This document shows positions 50,175 through 58,480 of a DNA stretch of 63,920 bases, piece after piece. A program made the translations under genes and the position numbers. The notes beneath the pieces were generated by a model that made no database searches, was not told the origin of the DNA, and saw only the letters and a list, made by a program, of their open reading frames with translations. The stretch is taken from contig CAKTKU010000011.1 in the NCBI GenBank assembly GCA_934572335.1, positions 1-63,920 of the forward strand, given 5' to 3'. The DNA is from an uncultured Oscillospiraceae bacterium (GTDB lineage Bacteria; Bacillota; Clostridia; Oscillospirales; Oscillospiraceae). Position 1 is the first letter of the stretch; each line of letters opens with the position of its first letter.

Positions 50175-51464
50175 ATGAAGCAGTATTTTGAAATAGTAGA
50201 CGTTATGGCGCGTGAGATACTCGATTCCCGCGGCAATCCAACGGTCGAGGTCGAGGTCACGCTTGACGACGGTACGGTCGGCCGTGCCGCCGTGCCCTCC
50301 GGCGCGTCCACGGGTATGTACGAGGCGTGCGAGAAGCGCGACGGTGACAAGAGCCGTTACGGCGGCAAAGGCGTGCTGACCGCGGTGGAGAACGTCAACG
50401 GCGAGATCGCCGAGGCGATGGTCGGGCTGAACGCGCTGGATCAGGTGTCGCTGGACAGAATGCTCATCGAGATAGATGGGACCCCCAACAAGACCCGCCT
50501 CGGCGCGAACGCGATCCTCGGCGCGTCGCTCGCCTGCGCGAAGGCGGCGGCAGAGGCGACCGGCATGAGCCTTTATAACTACATCGGCGGCGCAAACGCC
50601 AAGACGCTGCCCGTGCCGATGATGAACGTCCTCAACGGCGGGCAGCACGCGCAGGGCTCCAACGTCGACATTCAGGAGTTCATGATAATGCCCGTCGGCG
50701 CGAAGAGCTTCAGCGAGGCGCTGAGAATGTGCGCGGAGGTGTTCCACGCGCTCAAGAAGGTCGTCCCCGCGTCCGGCGTGGGCGATGAGGGCGGCTACGC
50801 CCCCAACCTCGACAGCGATGAGGACGCGCTGCGCGCGCTCGTCGCCGCGATAGAGAAGGCCGGCTACAAGCCCGGCGACGATTTCCGCATCGCCATCGAC
50901 GGCGCTGTGTCCGACTGGTACAGCGACGAGGACAAGTGCTACCACCTGCCCAAGCGCGGCACGGTCATGACGAGCGAAGAGATGGTGGATATGTGGGAGA
51001 GCTTCGTTGACAAATACCCCATCATCTCCATCGAGGACGGCATGGGCGAGAACGACTGGGAGGGCTGGCAGCTCATGACGCGCCGCCTCGGTCACCGCAT
51101 CCAGATCGTCGGGGACGATCTCTTCGTCACAAATGTGGAGCGCATAAAGAAGGGCATTGAGCTGGGCGCGGCAAACGCGGTGCTCATAAAGCTCAACCAG
51201 ATAGGCACGCTCACCGAGACGCTTGACGCCATTCAGGCGGCGCACCGCGCAGGATGGACGGCGGTCGTGTCCCACCGCTCCGGCGAGACCGAGGACACCA
51301 CCATCGCCGACATTTCCGTCGCCGTCAACGCCGGGCAGATCAAGACCGGCGCGCCGTCCCGCACTGACCGCGTGGCGAAGTACAACCAGCTGCTGCGTAT
51401 AGAGGATGAGCTTTTCGACGCGGCGCAGTACCCCGGCATGGACGCTTTCTTCTCGATAAAGTAA
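50175..51464 (+). CDS. eno: Enolase
   Basis: 429 residues with all hallmarks: ILDSRGNPTVEVEV, AVPSGASTGMYEA, GDEGGYAPNL, metal ligands in IAIDGAVSDWY and SIEDGMGENDWEGW, KLNQIGTLTET and VSHRSGETEDTTIAD. Converts 2-phosphoglycerate to PEP. ATG 50175 follows AAGGAGGAT; an upstream ATG at 50148 is in frame but lacks an RBS. A TATAAT lies about 40 bases upstream without a clear -35. Confidence 0.97.
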   Translation: MKQYFEIVDVMAREILDSRGNPTVEVEVTLDDGTVGRAAVPSGASTGMYEACEKRDGDKSRYGGKGVLTAVENVNGEIAEAMVGLNALDQVSLDRMLIEIDGTPNKTRLGANAILGASLACAKAAAEATGMSLYNYIGGANAKTLPVPMMNVLNGGQHAQGSNVDIQEFMIMPVGAKSFSEALRMCAEVFHALKKVVPASGVGDEGGYAPNLDSDEDALRALVAAIEKAGYKPGDDFRIAIDGAVSDWYSDEDKCYHLPKRGTVMTSEEMVDMWESFVDKYPIISIEDGMGENDWEGWQLMTRRLGHRIQIVGDDLFVTNVERIKKGIELGAANAVLIKLNQIGTLTETLDAIQAAHRAGWTAVVSHRSGETEDTTIADISVAVNAGQIKTGAPSRTDRVAKYNQLLRIEDELFDAAQYPGMDAFFSIK

Positions 51465-51473
51465 TATAAATCG

Positions 51474-51510
51474 CACGGGCGTCCGAAAAAGATTTTGGAT
51501 GCCCGTGTAT
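51474..51510 (+). terminator. Terminator-like hairpin after eno
   Basis: 11-bp stem CACGGGCGTCC/GGATGCCCGTG, no real U-tract; its 3' side overlaps the sigma-F -35 box. Confidence 0.6.
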
Positions 51511-51536
51511 ATTATCCTCCATTGCAGGCAAGAATA
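51507..51536 (+). promoter_or_regulatory. Sigma-F type promoter of spoIIQ-like gene
   Basis: GTATA (51507-51511), exactly 15 bases, then GGCAAGAATA (51527-51536), matching the forespore sigma-F consensus (GYATA, N15, GGNRANAHTR) as I know it at every position. Expected start near 51543, with the ATG at 51578. Confidence 0.8.
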
Positions 51537-51577
51537 GGTATGCAAGCAAAAGATTTACTGCAATGGAGGTCAAAAAT

Positions 51578-52333
51578 ATGAGCAGCAACAGCTCCGGCAA
51601 AAAGCTGGAGAGATTCTTCACGGGTAAGGGCTTTTACATAGTCCTTTTCCTGTGTGCCGCGGTTATCGGCGTTTCCGCATGGATGATGGCGGCAGGAAAT
51701 GAGACTATGGCAAACGACGTTGTGAACTCCGGCAATTCCACGGCGTATTCCAACCGGCGCGTGGAGACAGTGATCATCCCGCCCGCCGACAGCACCGAGA
51801 CCGGCCAGACGGATGACGACAGCGTCCCCGCGATGAGCAGCGCCGCTCCCGCCGACGAGGAGAGCGAGACCGCCTCGACCGGCGACGAGACCGTCGCCGC
51901 CTTCGCCGAGGAGAACGCCGCGCCCGTGTGGCTGTGGCCTGTCAGCGGCAGCATAGAACGCGGACACAGCACGGACCGCCTCACTTACGACGTGACGCTG
52001 CGCGACTGGCGCACCCACAGCGGCATCGACATTGACGCGCCCGAGGGCAGCACCGTCACCGCGACGCGCGGCGGCACGGTCGAGAGCATCGTCAACGACG
52101 ACCTCTACGGCACGGTCGTCACCATCGACCACGGCGACGGCACAAAGGCCGTGTATGCAAACCTCGCCGCCGAGCCGCCCGTGAACGTCAGCGACGCGGT
52201 CGAGCCGGGCTATATCATCGGCGCGGTCGGCACGAGCGCCCTCGCAGAGGTCGCGCAGCAGAGCCATCTGCACTTTGCCGTGACCGTCAACGGCGCGAGC
52301 GTTGACCCGCTGGAATATCTCCAGACGGCGTAA
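51578..52333 (+). CDS. spoIIQ: SpoIIQ-like M23 metallopeptidase
   Basis: 251 residues: one transmembrane helix (about 18-38), an acidic Ser/Thr/Glu-rich linker to about 115 and a C-terminal LytM/M23 domain with zinc motifs HSGID (His147, Asp151) and HLH (His230, His232). In sporulation SpoIIQ of the forespore pairs with SpoIIIAH of the mother cell across the intermembrane space. Unlike B. subtilis SpoIIQ, all zinc ligands are kept, as in other Clostridia. A sigma-F promoter precedes it. ATG 51578 has GGAGGT at seven bases. Confidence 0.85.
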   Translation: MSSNSSGKKLERFFTGKGFYIVLFLCAAVIGVSAWMMAAGNETMANDVVNSGNSTAYSNRRVETVIIPPADSTETGQTDDDSVPAMSSAAPADEESETASTGDETVAAFAEENAAPVWLWPVSGSIERGHSTDRLTYDVTLRDWRTHSGIDIDAPEGSTVTATRGGTVESIVNDDLYGTVVTIDHGDGTKAVYANLAAEPPVNVSDAVEPGYIIGAVGTSALAEVAQQSHLHFAVTVNGASVDPLEYLQTA

Positions 52334-52368
52334 AAAAGTAAAACATCTTGATATCCCCCCACAACACA

Positions 52369-52406
52369 ATGAGGACGCACCCTGACGGTGCGTCCTCATA
52401 TCGTCA
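52369..52406 (+). terminator. Terminator after spoIIQ-like gene
   Basis: 13-bp stem ATGAGGACGCACC/GGTGCGTCCTCAT. The core GGACGCACC/GGTGCGTCC recurs in the terminator at 58001-58028. Confidence 0.85.
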
Positions 52407-52837
52407 TTTTTGCCTCTTTCCACGGCGGGCAAAATATGTTATAAATAATTGATACCCTCGATTGACAAGGACACACACGGTTTTGACGGGCAGAAAAACG
52501 CCCATACATCCTCAAAGACCTTGCAAATACACAAAGTATTCCCAGCGGTCTTTTCGTCGTCTGACCGCTTTTCTGCCACGGCAAAACTGCTTTGCACCTG
52601 ACAGCGATGTATTTTCGAGTGATTTTTGGTTTTTGAGACAAAGAACACAACCTGTCTCTGTACTCCGAGCAAAGCCCAGCAACGCGGGTTTGCGAGGAAA
52701 GAGGAAGAAGGAGCGAGCATAATGGAGTTTTCACCGTAAGGCGGAAACGAAATGGCGCAAGTTTCTTCTGACGTTGTCAGGCGTGTGCGCTCTTGTCAAC
52801 CGAGGGTACCAGCATACATACAAGGAGACTTACACAG
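52407..52837 (+). other. Long gene-free region upstream of tex, possible structured or repeated element
   Basis: About 430 bases without a convincing gene; ORFs on both strands have no RBS and look spurious. It contains local hairpins such as GTTTTCACC/GGCGGAAAC (about 52724-52747) and CTGAC/GTCAG (about 52769-52781), and blocks that seem non-random (e.g. AATGGCGCAAGTTTCTTC, 52750-52767). I have the impression of similar blocks repeated in other gut Clostridial genomes, which I cannot verify here. TTGACA occurs near 52464 without a good -10. Confidence 0.4.
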
Positions 52838-54994
52838 TTGGAGACCATCAACCAGATACTCGCCCGGGAGCTTGGCCGGGAACAGACGCACATAGACAAC
52901 GTGATAAAGCTGCTCGACGAGGGCAACACCATCCCGTTCATCGCCCGCTACCGCAAGGAGCTGCACGGCGCGATGGATGACACGACTTTGCGCACGCTCG
53001 CAGAGCGGCTGGAATACCTGCGCTCACTCGCGGAGCGGCGGGAGACTGTGAAAAACTCCATCGCCGAGCAGGGCAAGATGACGGAGGAGCTCTCCGCCGC
53101 GATAGACGGCGCGCAGACGCTTGCCGCGCTCGAGGATATATACAGACCCTATAAGCCCAAGCGCCGCACACGCGCGACCGTCGCACGCGAGAAGGGACTG
53201 GGACCGCTCGCGGAGGAGATATTCTCCCAGCGCGCCGACCTGCCCGTGCCGGAGGTGCTGGCCGCGGACTACGTGGACGCGGAAAAGGGCGTGGAGACCG
53301 TGGAGGACGCACTCGCGGGCGCGTCGGATATAATTGCAGAGATCATCTCCGACGATGCGGATATACGCAGCGCGCTGCGCCGCTTCATTGAGAGCAATGC
53401 CTTCCTCGTCTCCAAGGCGGCGACGGAGGAGGACAGCGTTTACCGGCTGTACTATGACTTCCGCCAGCGCGTGGACAAGGTGCAGGGGCATCAGGTGCTC
53501 GCCGTCAACCGCGGCGAGAAGGAGGGCTTTCTGAAGGCCGGGATAGAGCTTGACCGGGAGCTTGCCTTGCAGCGCGTGCGCCGCGCGGTCATCGTGCCGG
53601 GCAGCGCCGTGATGGCGTTTGTGCGCGCGGCGGCGGACGATGCCTACGACCGGCTCATCTGGCCGTCGATGGAGCGCGAGGAGCGCTCCGCGCTGACGGA
53701 CGCGGCGTGCGAGGGCGCGATAAAGATGTTCGCGCTCAACCTCAAGCCGCTGCTGATGCAGCCGCCCGTCAAGGGCAAGGTGACGATGGGGCTCGACCCC
53801 GGCTATCGCAACGGCTGCAAGGTCGCCGTCATTGACGGCACGGGCAAGGTGCTCGACACCGCGGTGGTGTACCCCACATTCAGCGAGGCGCGCAAAAAGG
53901 ACGCCATACGCACCCTCTCCGCGCTCATCCGCAGGCACGGCGTGGAGCATATCGCCATCGGCAACGGCACGGCCTCGCGCGAGACGGAGCAGATGACCGT
54001 TGAAATGCTGCATGAGCTTGGCGGCGGGCAGTCGTATGCCATCGTCAACGAGGCGGGCGCGTCGGTGTACTCCGCGTCGCCCCTCGCGGCGGAGGAATTC
54101 CCGGATTACGACGTGAACCTGCGTTCCGCCGTCTCCATCGCGCGGCGGCTTCAGGATCCGCTGGCGGAGCTTGTGAAGATAGACCCGATGGCGATAGGCG
54201 TGGGGCAGTACCAGCACGACATGCCGCAGGCGAAGCTCGCGGAGACGCTTGACGGCGTGGTGGAGGACTGCGTCAACGCCGTGGGCGTGGACATAAATAC
54301 CGCGTCCCCGTCGCTTTTGCAGCGCGTATCGGGGCTGACAAAGACCACAGCGAAGAACATCGTCGCCTACCGCGAGGAGAACGGCGCGTTCACCGCGCGC
54401 CGCGAGATAAACAAGGTGCCGAAGCTCGGCCCGAAGGCGTTCCAGCAGTGCGCGGGCTTCCTGCGCGTGCCGGAGAGCCGACAGGTGCTCGACAACACCG
54501 GCGTGCACCCGGAGAGCTATGCCGCGGCGGAGAAGCTGCTGGCGCTGTGCTCATATACGCTCGCGGACGTCGCGGCGGGGAACATCGCGGAGCTGCCCGC
54601 GCGCGTGAAGGCCATGGGCGCGGCGAAGGCCGCGGCCGAGTGCGGCGTGGGCGAGCCGACGCTTGAGGATATAATCAGCGAGCTGATGAAGCCCGGACGC
54701 GACCCGCGCGACGAGCTGCCGCCCGTGCTGCTACGCAAGGACGTGCTGGAGATAAAGGATCTCAAGCCGGGGATGGAGCTGATGGGCACGGTGCGCAACG
54801 TCATTGACTTCGGCGTGTTTGTGGACATCGGCGTGCATCAGGACGGGCTTGTGCACATCTCGCAGGTCAGCAATAAGTTCATCCGCCACCCGAGCGAGGT
54901 CGTGGCGGTGGGCGACGTGGTGAAGGTCGTGGTGCTCGATGTTGACGAGAAGAAGCACCGCATCTCGCTGTCCATGAAACAGACGTCAAAATAA
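52838..54994 (+). CDS. tex: Tex family RNA-binding transcription accessory protein
   Basis: 718 residues. N-terminal Tex helical domain (EGNTIPFIARYRKELHGAMDD), YqgF/RNase H-like domain (about 325-430, MGLDPGYRNGCKVAVIDGTG), helix-hairpin-helix repeats (DINTASPSLLQRVSGL) and a C-terminal S1 domain (about 645-712, GTVRNVIDFGVFVDIG). Binds nucleic acid and influences transcription and RNA turnover. TTG 52838 is ten bases from AAGGAG. Confidence 0.96.
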   Translation: METINQILARELGREQTHIDNVIKLLDEGNTIPFIARYRKELHGAMDDTTLRTLAERLEYLRSLAERRETVKNSIAEQGKMTEELSAAIDGAQTLAALEDIYRPYKPKRRTRATVAREKGLGPLAEEIFSQRADLPVPEVLAADYVDAEKGVETVEDALAGASDIIAEIISDDADIRSALRRFIESNAFLVSKAATEEDSVYRLYYDFRQRVDKVQGHQVLAVNRGEKEGFLKAGIELDRELALQRVRRAVIVPGSAVMAFVRAAADDAYDRLIWPSMEREERSALTDAACEGAIKMFALNLKPLLMQPPVKGKVTMGLDPGYRNGCKVAVIDGTGKVLDTAVVYPTFSEARKKDAIRTLSALIRRHGVEHIAIGNGTASRETEQMTVEMLHELGGGQSYAIVNEAGASVYSASPLAAEEFPDYDVNLRSAVSIARRLQDPLAELVKIDPMAIGVGQYQHDMPQAKLAETLDGVVEDCVNAVGVDINTASPSLLQRVSGLTKTTAKNIVAYREENGAFTARREINKVPKLGPKAFQQCAGFLRVPESRQVLDNTGVHPESYAAAEKLLALCSYTLADVAAGNIAELPARVKAMGAAKAAAECGVGEPTLEDIISELMKPGRDPRDELPPVLLRKDVLEIKDLKPGMELMGTVRNVIDFGVFVDIGVHQDGLVHISQVSNKFIRHPSEVVAVGDVVKVVVLDVDEKKHRISLSMKQTSK

Positions 54995-55028
54995 CGGAAT
55001 ATTCCGCCGCAAAGGGGGGGAAACGCAT

Positions 55029-56519
55029 TTGATATACAACGATATTGCCGCGCTCGCCGGGTACGGCGTGACGGCGGGGCTCATCGCGCCGGAGGACCGC
55101 GTGTGGGCGGTGAACGCCCTGCTCGCGGCGCTTGGGCTGGACGGCTATGCGCCGGATGGGAGCACGGCGGCGAACGGGGAAGCGCTCAGCGCGATACTCG
55201 CGCGCATACTTGACGACGCGGTGCGCCGCGGCGTTATAGAGGACAGCATTACCGCGCGCGATCTTCTGGACACGAAGCTCATGGGCGTGCTCACGCCGCG
55301 CCCGTCGCAGGTCATCGCGCGCTTTGATACACTGTATAAAACGTCGCCGCGTGCCGCGACGGACTGGTACTATCAGTTCAGCGGCGACACGAACTATATC
55401 CGCCGCGACCGCATCGCCCGCGACATGCGCTGGACAGCGGAGACGGAGTACGGCGAGATGGAGATATCCATAAATCTCTCAAAGCCGGAGAAGGACCCCA
55501 AGGCCATTGCCGCCGCGGGGCGCGCGAAGTCGTCTGGCTACCCCAAGTGCCAGCTCTGCCGTGAGGCGGAGGGCTACGCCGGGCGCGCGGACTACCCTGC
55601 GCGGGAGAACCACCGCGTCATCCCCGTCACGCTCGGCGGCGAGCAGTGGTTTTTGCAGTATTCGCCGTATGTTTATTATAACGAGCACTGCATCGCCCTC
55701 TGCGCCGAGCACCGCCCCATGAAGATCGACGCGGCGGCGTTCGAGCGTCTGCTGGATTTTATAGAGCTTTTTCCGCACTATTTCATCGGCAGCAATGCCG
55801 ACCTGCCCATTGTCGGCGGGTCTATCCTCAGCCATGACCACTTTCAGGGCGGGCGCTTTACGTTCCCGATGGAGCGCGCGCCGGTGGAGGAGCGCTTCAC
55901 CGTGCCGGGGTTTGAGGACGTCGAATGCGGCATCGCCGCATGGCCGATGTCCGTCATACGCCTCACCGCCGCGGACCGGCGCCGTCTCGCGGCGCTCGCC
56001 GTGCGCATTCTCGGCGCATGGCGCGGCTACTCCGACCCCTCGGCGTTCATCTTTGCCGAGACGGACGGCGAGGCGCACAGCACCGTCACGCCTATCGCGC
56101 GCATGAGCGGCGGGCGGTATCAGCTCGACCTTGTGCTGCGCAATAATATCACGACGGAGGAGTACCCCCTTGGGGTGTTCCACCCGCACCCGGAGCTGCA
56201 CCACATAAAAAAGGAGAACATCGGGCTCATTGAGGTGCAGGGGCTTGCGATACTGCCGCGGCGGCTCAAGCACGAGCTGGGTGAGCTGGAGCGCTGCCTT
56301 ATCGACGGCGGCGATCTCTATGCCTCCGACGCCACGGCAAAGCACGCCGCGTGGGCGCAGGAGCTGCGCGAGAAGTACGATTTCACGCCGGACAACACCG
56401 CCGCGATACTGCGGCGCGAGGTCGGCGAGGTTTTCAAGACCGTGCTGGAGCACGCGGGCGTGTTCAAGCGCGATGCGGCGGGGCGCGAGGCCTTCCGCCG
56501 GTTTATAAGAAGTATTTGA
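55029..56519 (+). CDS. galT: UDP-glucose--hexose-1-phosphate uridylyltransferase (class II GalT)
   Basis: 496 residues, the length of the Firmicute GalT2 family. Motifs: LMGVLTPRPSQV, TDWYYQFSGDTNYIRRDRIA, CQLCREAEGYAGR, and the active-site segment ILSHDHFQGGRFTFPM. Exchanges UMP between UDP-glucose and galactose-1-P in the Leloir pathway. TTG 55029 with a G-run RBS. galK and galE are not adjacent; the downstream glycosyltransferase may be in the same transcript. Confidence 0.94.
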   Translation: MIYNDIAALAGYGVTAGLIAPEDRVWAVNALLAALGLDGYAPDGSTAANGEALSAILARILDDAVRRGVIEDSITARDLLDTKLMGVLTPRPSQVIARFDTLYKTSPRAATDWYYQFSGDTNYIRRDRIARDMRWTAETEYGEMEISINLSKPEKDPKAIAAAGRAKSSGYPKCQLCREAEGYAGRADYPARENHRVIPVTLGGEQWFLQYSPYVYYNEHCIALCAEHRPMKIDAAAFERLLDFIELFPHYFIGSNADLPIVGGSILSHDHFQGGRFTFPMERAPVEERFTVPGFEDVECGIAAWPMSVIRLTAADRRRLAALAVRILGAWRGYSDPSAFIFAETDGEAHSTVTPIARMSGGRYQLDLVLRNNITTEEYPLGVFHPHPELHHIKKENIGLIEVQGLAILPRRLKHELGELERCLIDGGDLYASDATAKHAAWAQELREKYDFTPDNTAAILRREVGEVFKTVLEHAGVFKRDAAGREAFRRFIRSI

Positions 56520-56537
56520 CAACAGGAGGAGAGCGCA

Positions 56538-57983
56538 ATGGACAAGCTCAACGTATGCCTTATCAACGATTCTTTCCCGCCGGAGATAGACGGCGTCGCC
56601 AACGCCGTCACGAACTACGCCCGTATCGTCAACCGCGAGCACGGGCGCGCCACGGTCGTCACGCCGTCGAACCCGGACGCGGACGACAGCGTGTTCCCGT
56701 TCAACGTCCTGCGCTACCCCAGCGTGGATATGACGCGCTACGTCGGCTACCGCGCGGGTATGCCGTTCTCGGCGGAGGTACTGGGCGAGATAGAGCGCAG
56801 CGGCTTTGACATCATCCACAGCCACTGCCCCATAACGTCCACGATGCTCGCGCGCGTCGTGCGCGAGAGGATAGACGCGCCGGTCGTGTTCACGTATCAT
56901 ACGAAGTTTGATATCGACATTGCCAACGCCGTGCGCGGCAAGCTATTGCAGGAGGAGGCGGCGCGCATCCTCGCAGAGAACATCTCCGCATGCGACGAGG
57001 TGTGGACGGTCAGCCGCGGCGCGGGGGAGAACCTCCATAAGCTCGGCTACAAGGGGGATTATATCGTCATGCCCAACGGCGTGGACTTCCCCAAGGGCCG
57101 CGTGAGCGATGAGCTGATCGCCGAGGTGACGCAGGACGTCGACCTGCCGGAGGGCGTGCCGGTATTCCTCTTCGTGGGGCGCATGATGTGGTACAAGGGG
57201 ATAAGGATAATCCTCGACGCGCTGCGCGAGCTCGCCGACGGCGGGACGGATTTCCGCATGGTGTTCATCGGCGGCGGCACGGATCGCGACGAGATAATAG
57301 AGTACGCCGAATCGCTCAAGCTCGGCGGACGGGTGCACTTCTGCCAGCCGATACACGACCGCGAGCGCATCCGCGCGTGGTACTGCCGCGCCGATCTCTT
57401 CCTCTTCCCGTCCACGTTCGACACGAACGGGCTTGTCGTGCGCGAGGCGGCGGCGTGCGCGCTGGGCAGCGTCCTTGTTGCGGGCAGCTGTGCCGCGGAG
57501 GATGTGACCGACGGCGTCAGCGGCTTTCTCATCGAGGAGAATGCCCCGTCCATGGCGGCAAAGCTGCGCGAGCTCTGTGCCGAGCCGGAGGCGATGGCGC
57601 GTATCGGCGAGGGTGCGCAGAGGGATATTTATATGTCGTGGGAGGAGGCCGTCAGCCGGGCATACACGCGCTATTTCGCGGTCATCGACAATTATAAGCG
57701 CGGGCTGTACCCCAAGCACGAAAAGCTCAGCGATGAGATGTTCAAAACCATGGCGAACTATCTCGACTCCGCCAACCGCGCCAAGGAGACCCAGCGCCGC
57801 CGCGCCGAGGAGCTGCGCCGCAGCTATGACGAGCTGAAAAGCGGGCTGACGGAGGAGCGCGAGCGGCTCATGTTCGAGATGCGGATAAACCGCATGGCCA
57901 TGAAGGACGACTTTGACGACACCCGCGCAAGGCTCCGCGAAAAGCTGGAGGACATGAGCGAGAGGATAGACCGCTTTCTTTAA
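56538..57983 (+). CDS. Family 4 glycosyltransferase with C-terminal coiled coil
   Basis: 481 residues. GT-B enzyme like diacylglycerol glucosyltransferases: NDSFPPEIDGVANAVTNYA, HSHCPITSTMLARVV, VFTYHTKFDIDIANAV, FVGRMMWYKGIRIILDAL and the donor-binding EAAACALGSVLVAGSCAAE region. Residues about 400-481 are highly charged and predicted coiled coil. Probably makes a membrane glycolipid or lipoteichoic acid anchor. AGGAGGAG precedes ATG 56538. Confidence 0.88.
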   Translation: MDKLNVCLINDSFPPEIDGVANAVTNYARIVNREHGRATVVTPSNPDADDSVFPFNVLRYPSVDMTRYVGYRAGMPFSAEVLGEIERSGFDIIHSHCPITSTMLARVVRERIDAPVVFTYHTKFDIDIANAVRGKLLQEEAARILAENISACDEVWTVSRGAGENLHKLGYKGDYIVMPNGVDFPKGRVSDELIAEVTQDVDLPEGVPVFLFVGRMMWYKGIRIILDALRELADGGTDFRMVFIGGGTDRDEIIEYAESLKLGGRVHFCQPIHDRERIRAWYCRADLFLFPSTFDTNGLVVREAAACALGSVLVAGSCAAEDVTDGVSGFLIEENAPSMAAKLRELCAEPEAMARIGEGAQRDIYMSWEEAVSRAYTRYFAVIDNYKRGLYPKHEKLSDEMFKTMANYLDSANRAKETQRRRAEELRRSYDELKSGLTEERERLMFEMRINRMAMKDDFDDTRARLREKLEDMSERIDRFL

Positions 57984-58000
57984 TATTGCATACCAGAGTA

Positions 58001-58028
58001 AAGGACGCACCCGTGACGGTGCGTCCTT
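58001..58028. terminator. Bidirectional terminator between GT4 and spoIIID
   Basis: 11-bp stem AAGGACGCACC/GGTGCGTCCTT. Confidence 0.85.
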
Positions 58029-58033
58029 GGCAT

Positions 58034-58282
58034 TTATTTGCCTTTGTACTTGCGCCTTGTGGCAAGCCCGCCCCTGATGTGCCGCTCTGCCTTGTTGAGA
58101 TCCAGCAGGGTGCGCACCTGCCGGTACAGTCCGGGGTTGATGCGCGGCAGCCGCTCCGTGAGATCCTTGTGCACTGTGGACTTTGAGATCCCGAATTGCC
58201 TGGCGGCGGCGCGGACGGTGGTCTGGTTATCTACGATGTACGCGGCAAGGTCGGCGACCCGTTCTTCAATATTTGTACGCAC
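58034..58282 (-). CDS. spoIIID: Sporulation transcriptional regulator SpoIIID
   Basis: 82 residues. The HTH region (TTVRAAARQFGISKSTVHKDLTERLPRINP) and C-terminal HIRGGLATRRKYKGK match SpoIIID closely. It adjusts sigma-E-dependent transcription in the mother cell. GTG 58282 gives the expected N-terminus (VRTNIEERV) with GGGAG eight bases upstream; TTG 58297 overlaps that RBS. A sigma-E type promoter lies upstream. Confidence 0.95.
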   Translation of the reverse strand: MRTNIEERVADLAAYIVDNQTTVRAAARQFGISKSTVHKDLTERLPRINPGLYRQVRTLLDLNKAERHIRGGLATRRKYKGK

Positions 58283-58311
58283 ATACACCACTCCCAATTT
58301 GCTCGTGGTTG

Positions 58312-58340
58312 ATTATATGAGCGCGCGCAAAGCGATATGA
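58312..58340 (-). promoter_or_regulatory. Sigma-E type promoter of spoIIID
   Basis: On the minus strand TCATATC (58340-58334), 14 bases, CATATAAT (58319-58312), close to the mother-cell sigma-E consensus (KMATATT, N13-15, CATACAHT). Confidence 0.65.
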
Positions 58341-58480
58341 AGACGCGGCGGCGCGGGGCGGGTTATACATTAAATGTGAAAAAGTATATTGACAAATCCC
58401 AGACGTTCGGTTATCATGCAAATAATACTTCAAAAATTTTATTCAAAAATTTTTGAGCATATCGAAAGGAAATGCGAACG

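Noticed and set aside
52439..52722. Overlapping ORFs on both strands upstream of tex
   Set aside because: Neither has an RBS or a recognisable sequence; the region is treated as noncoding.
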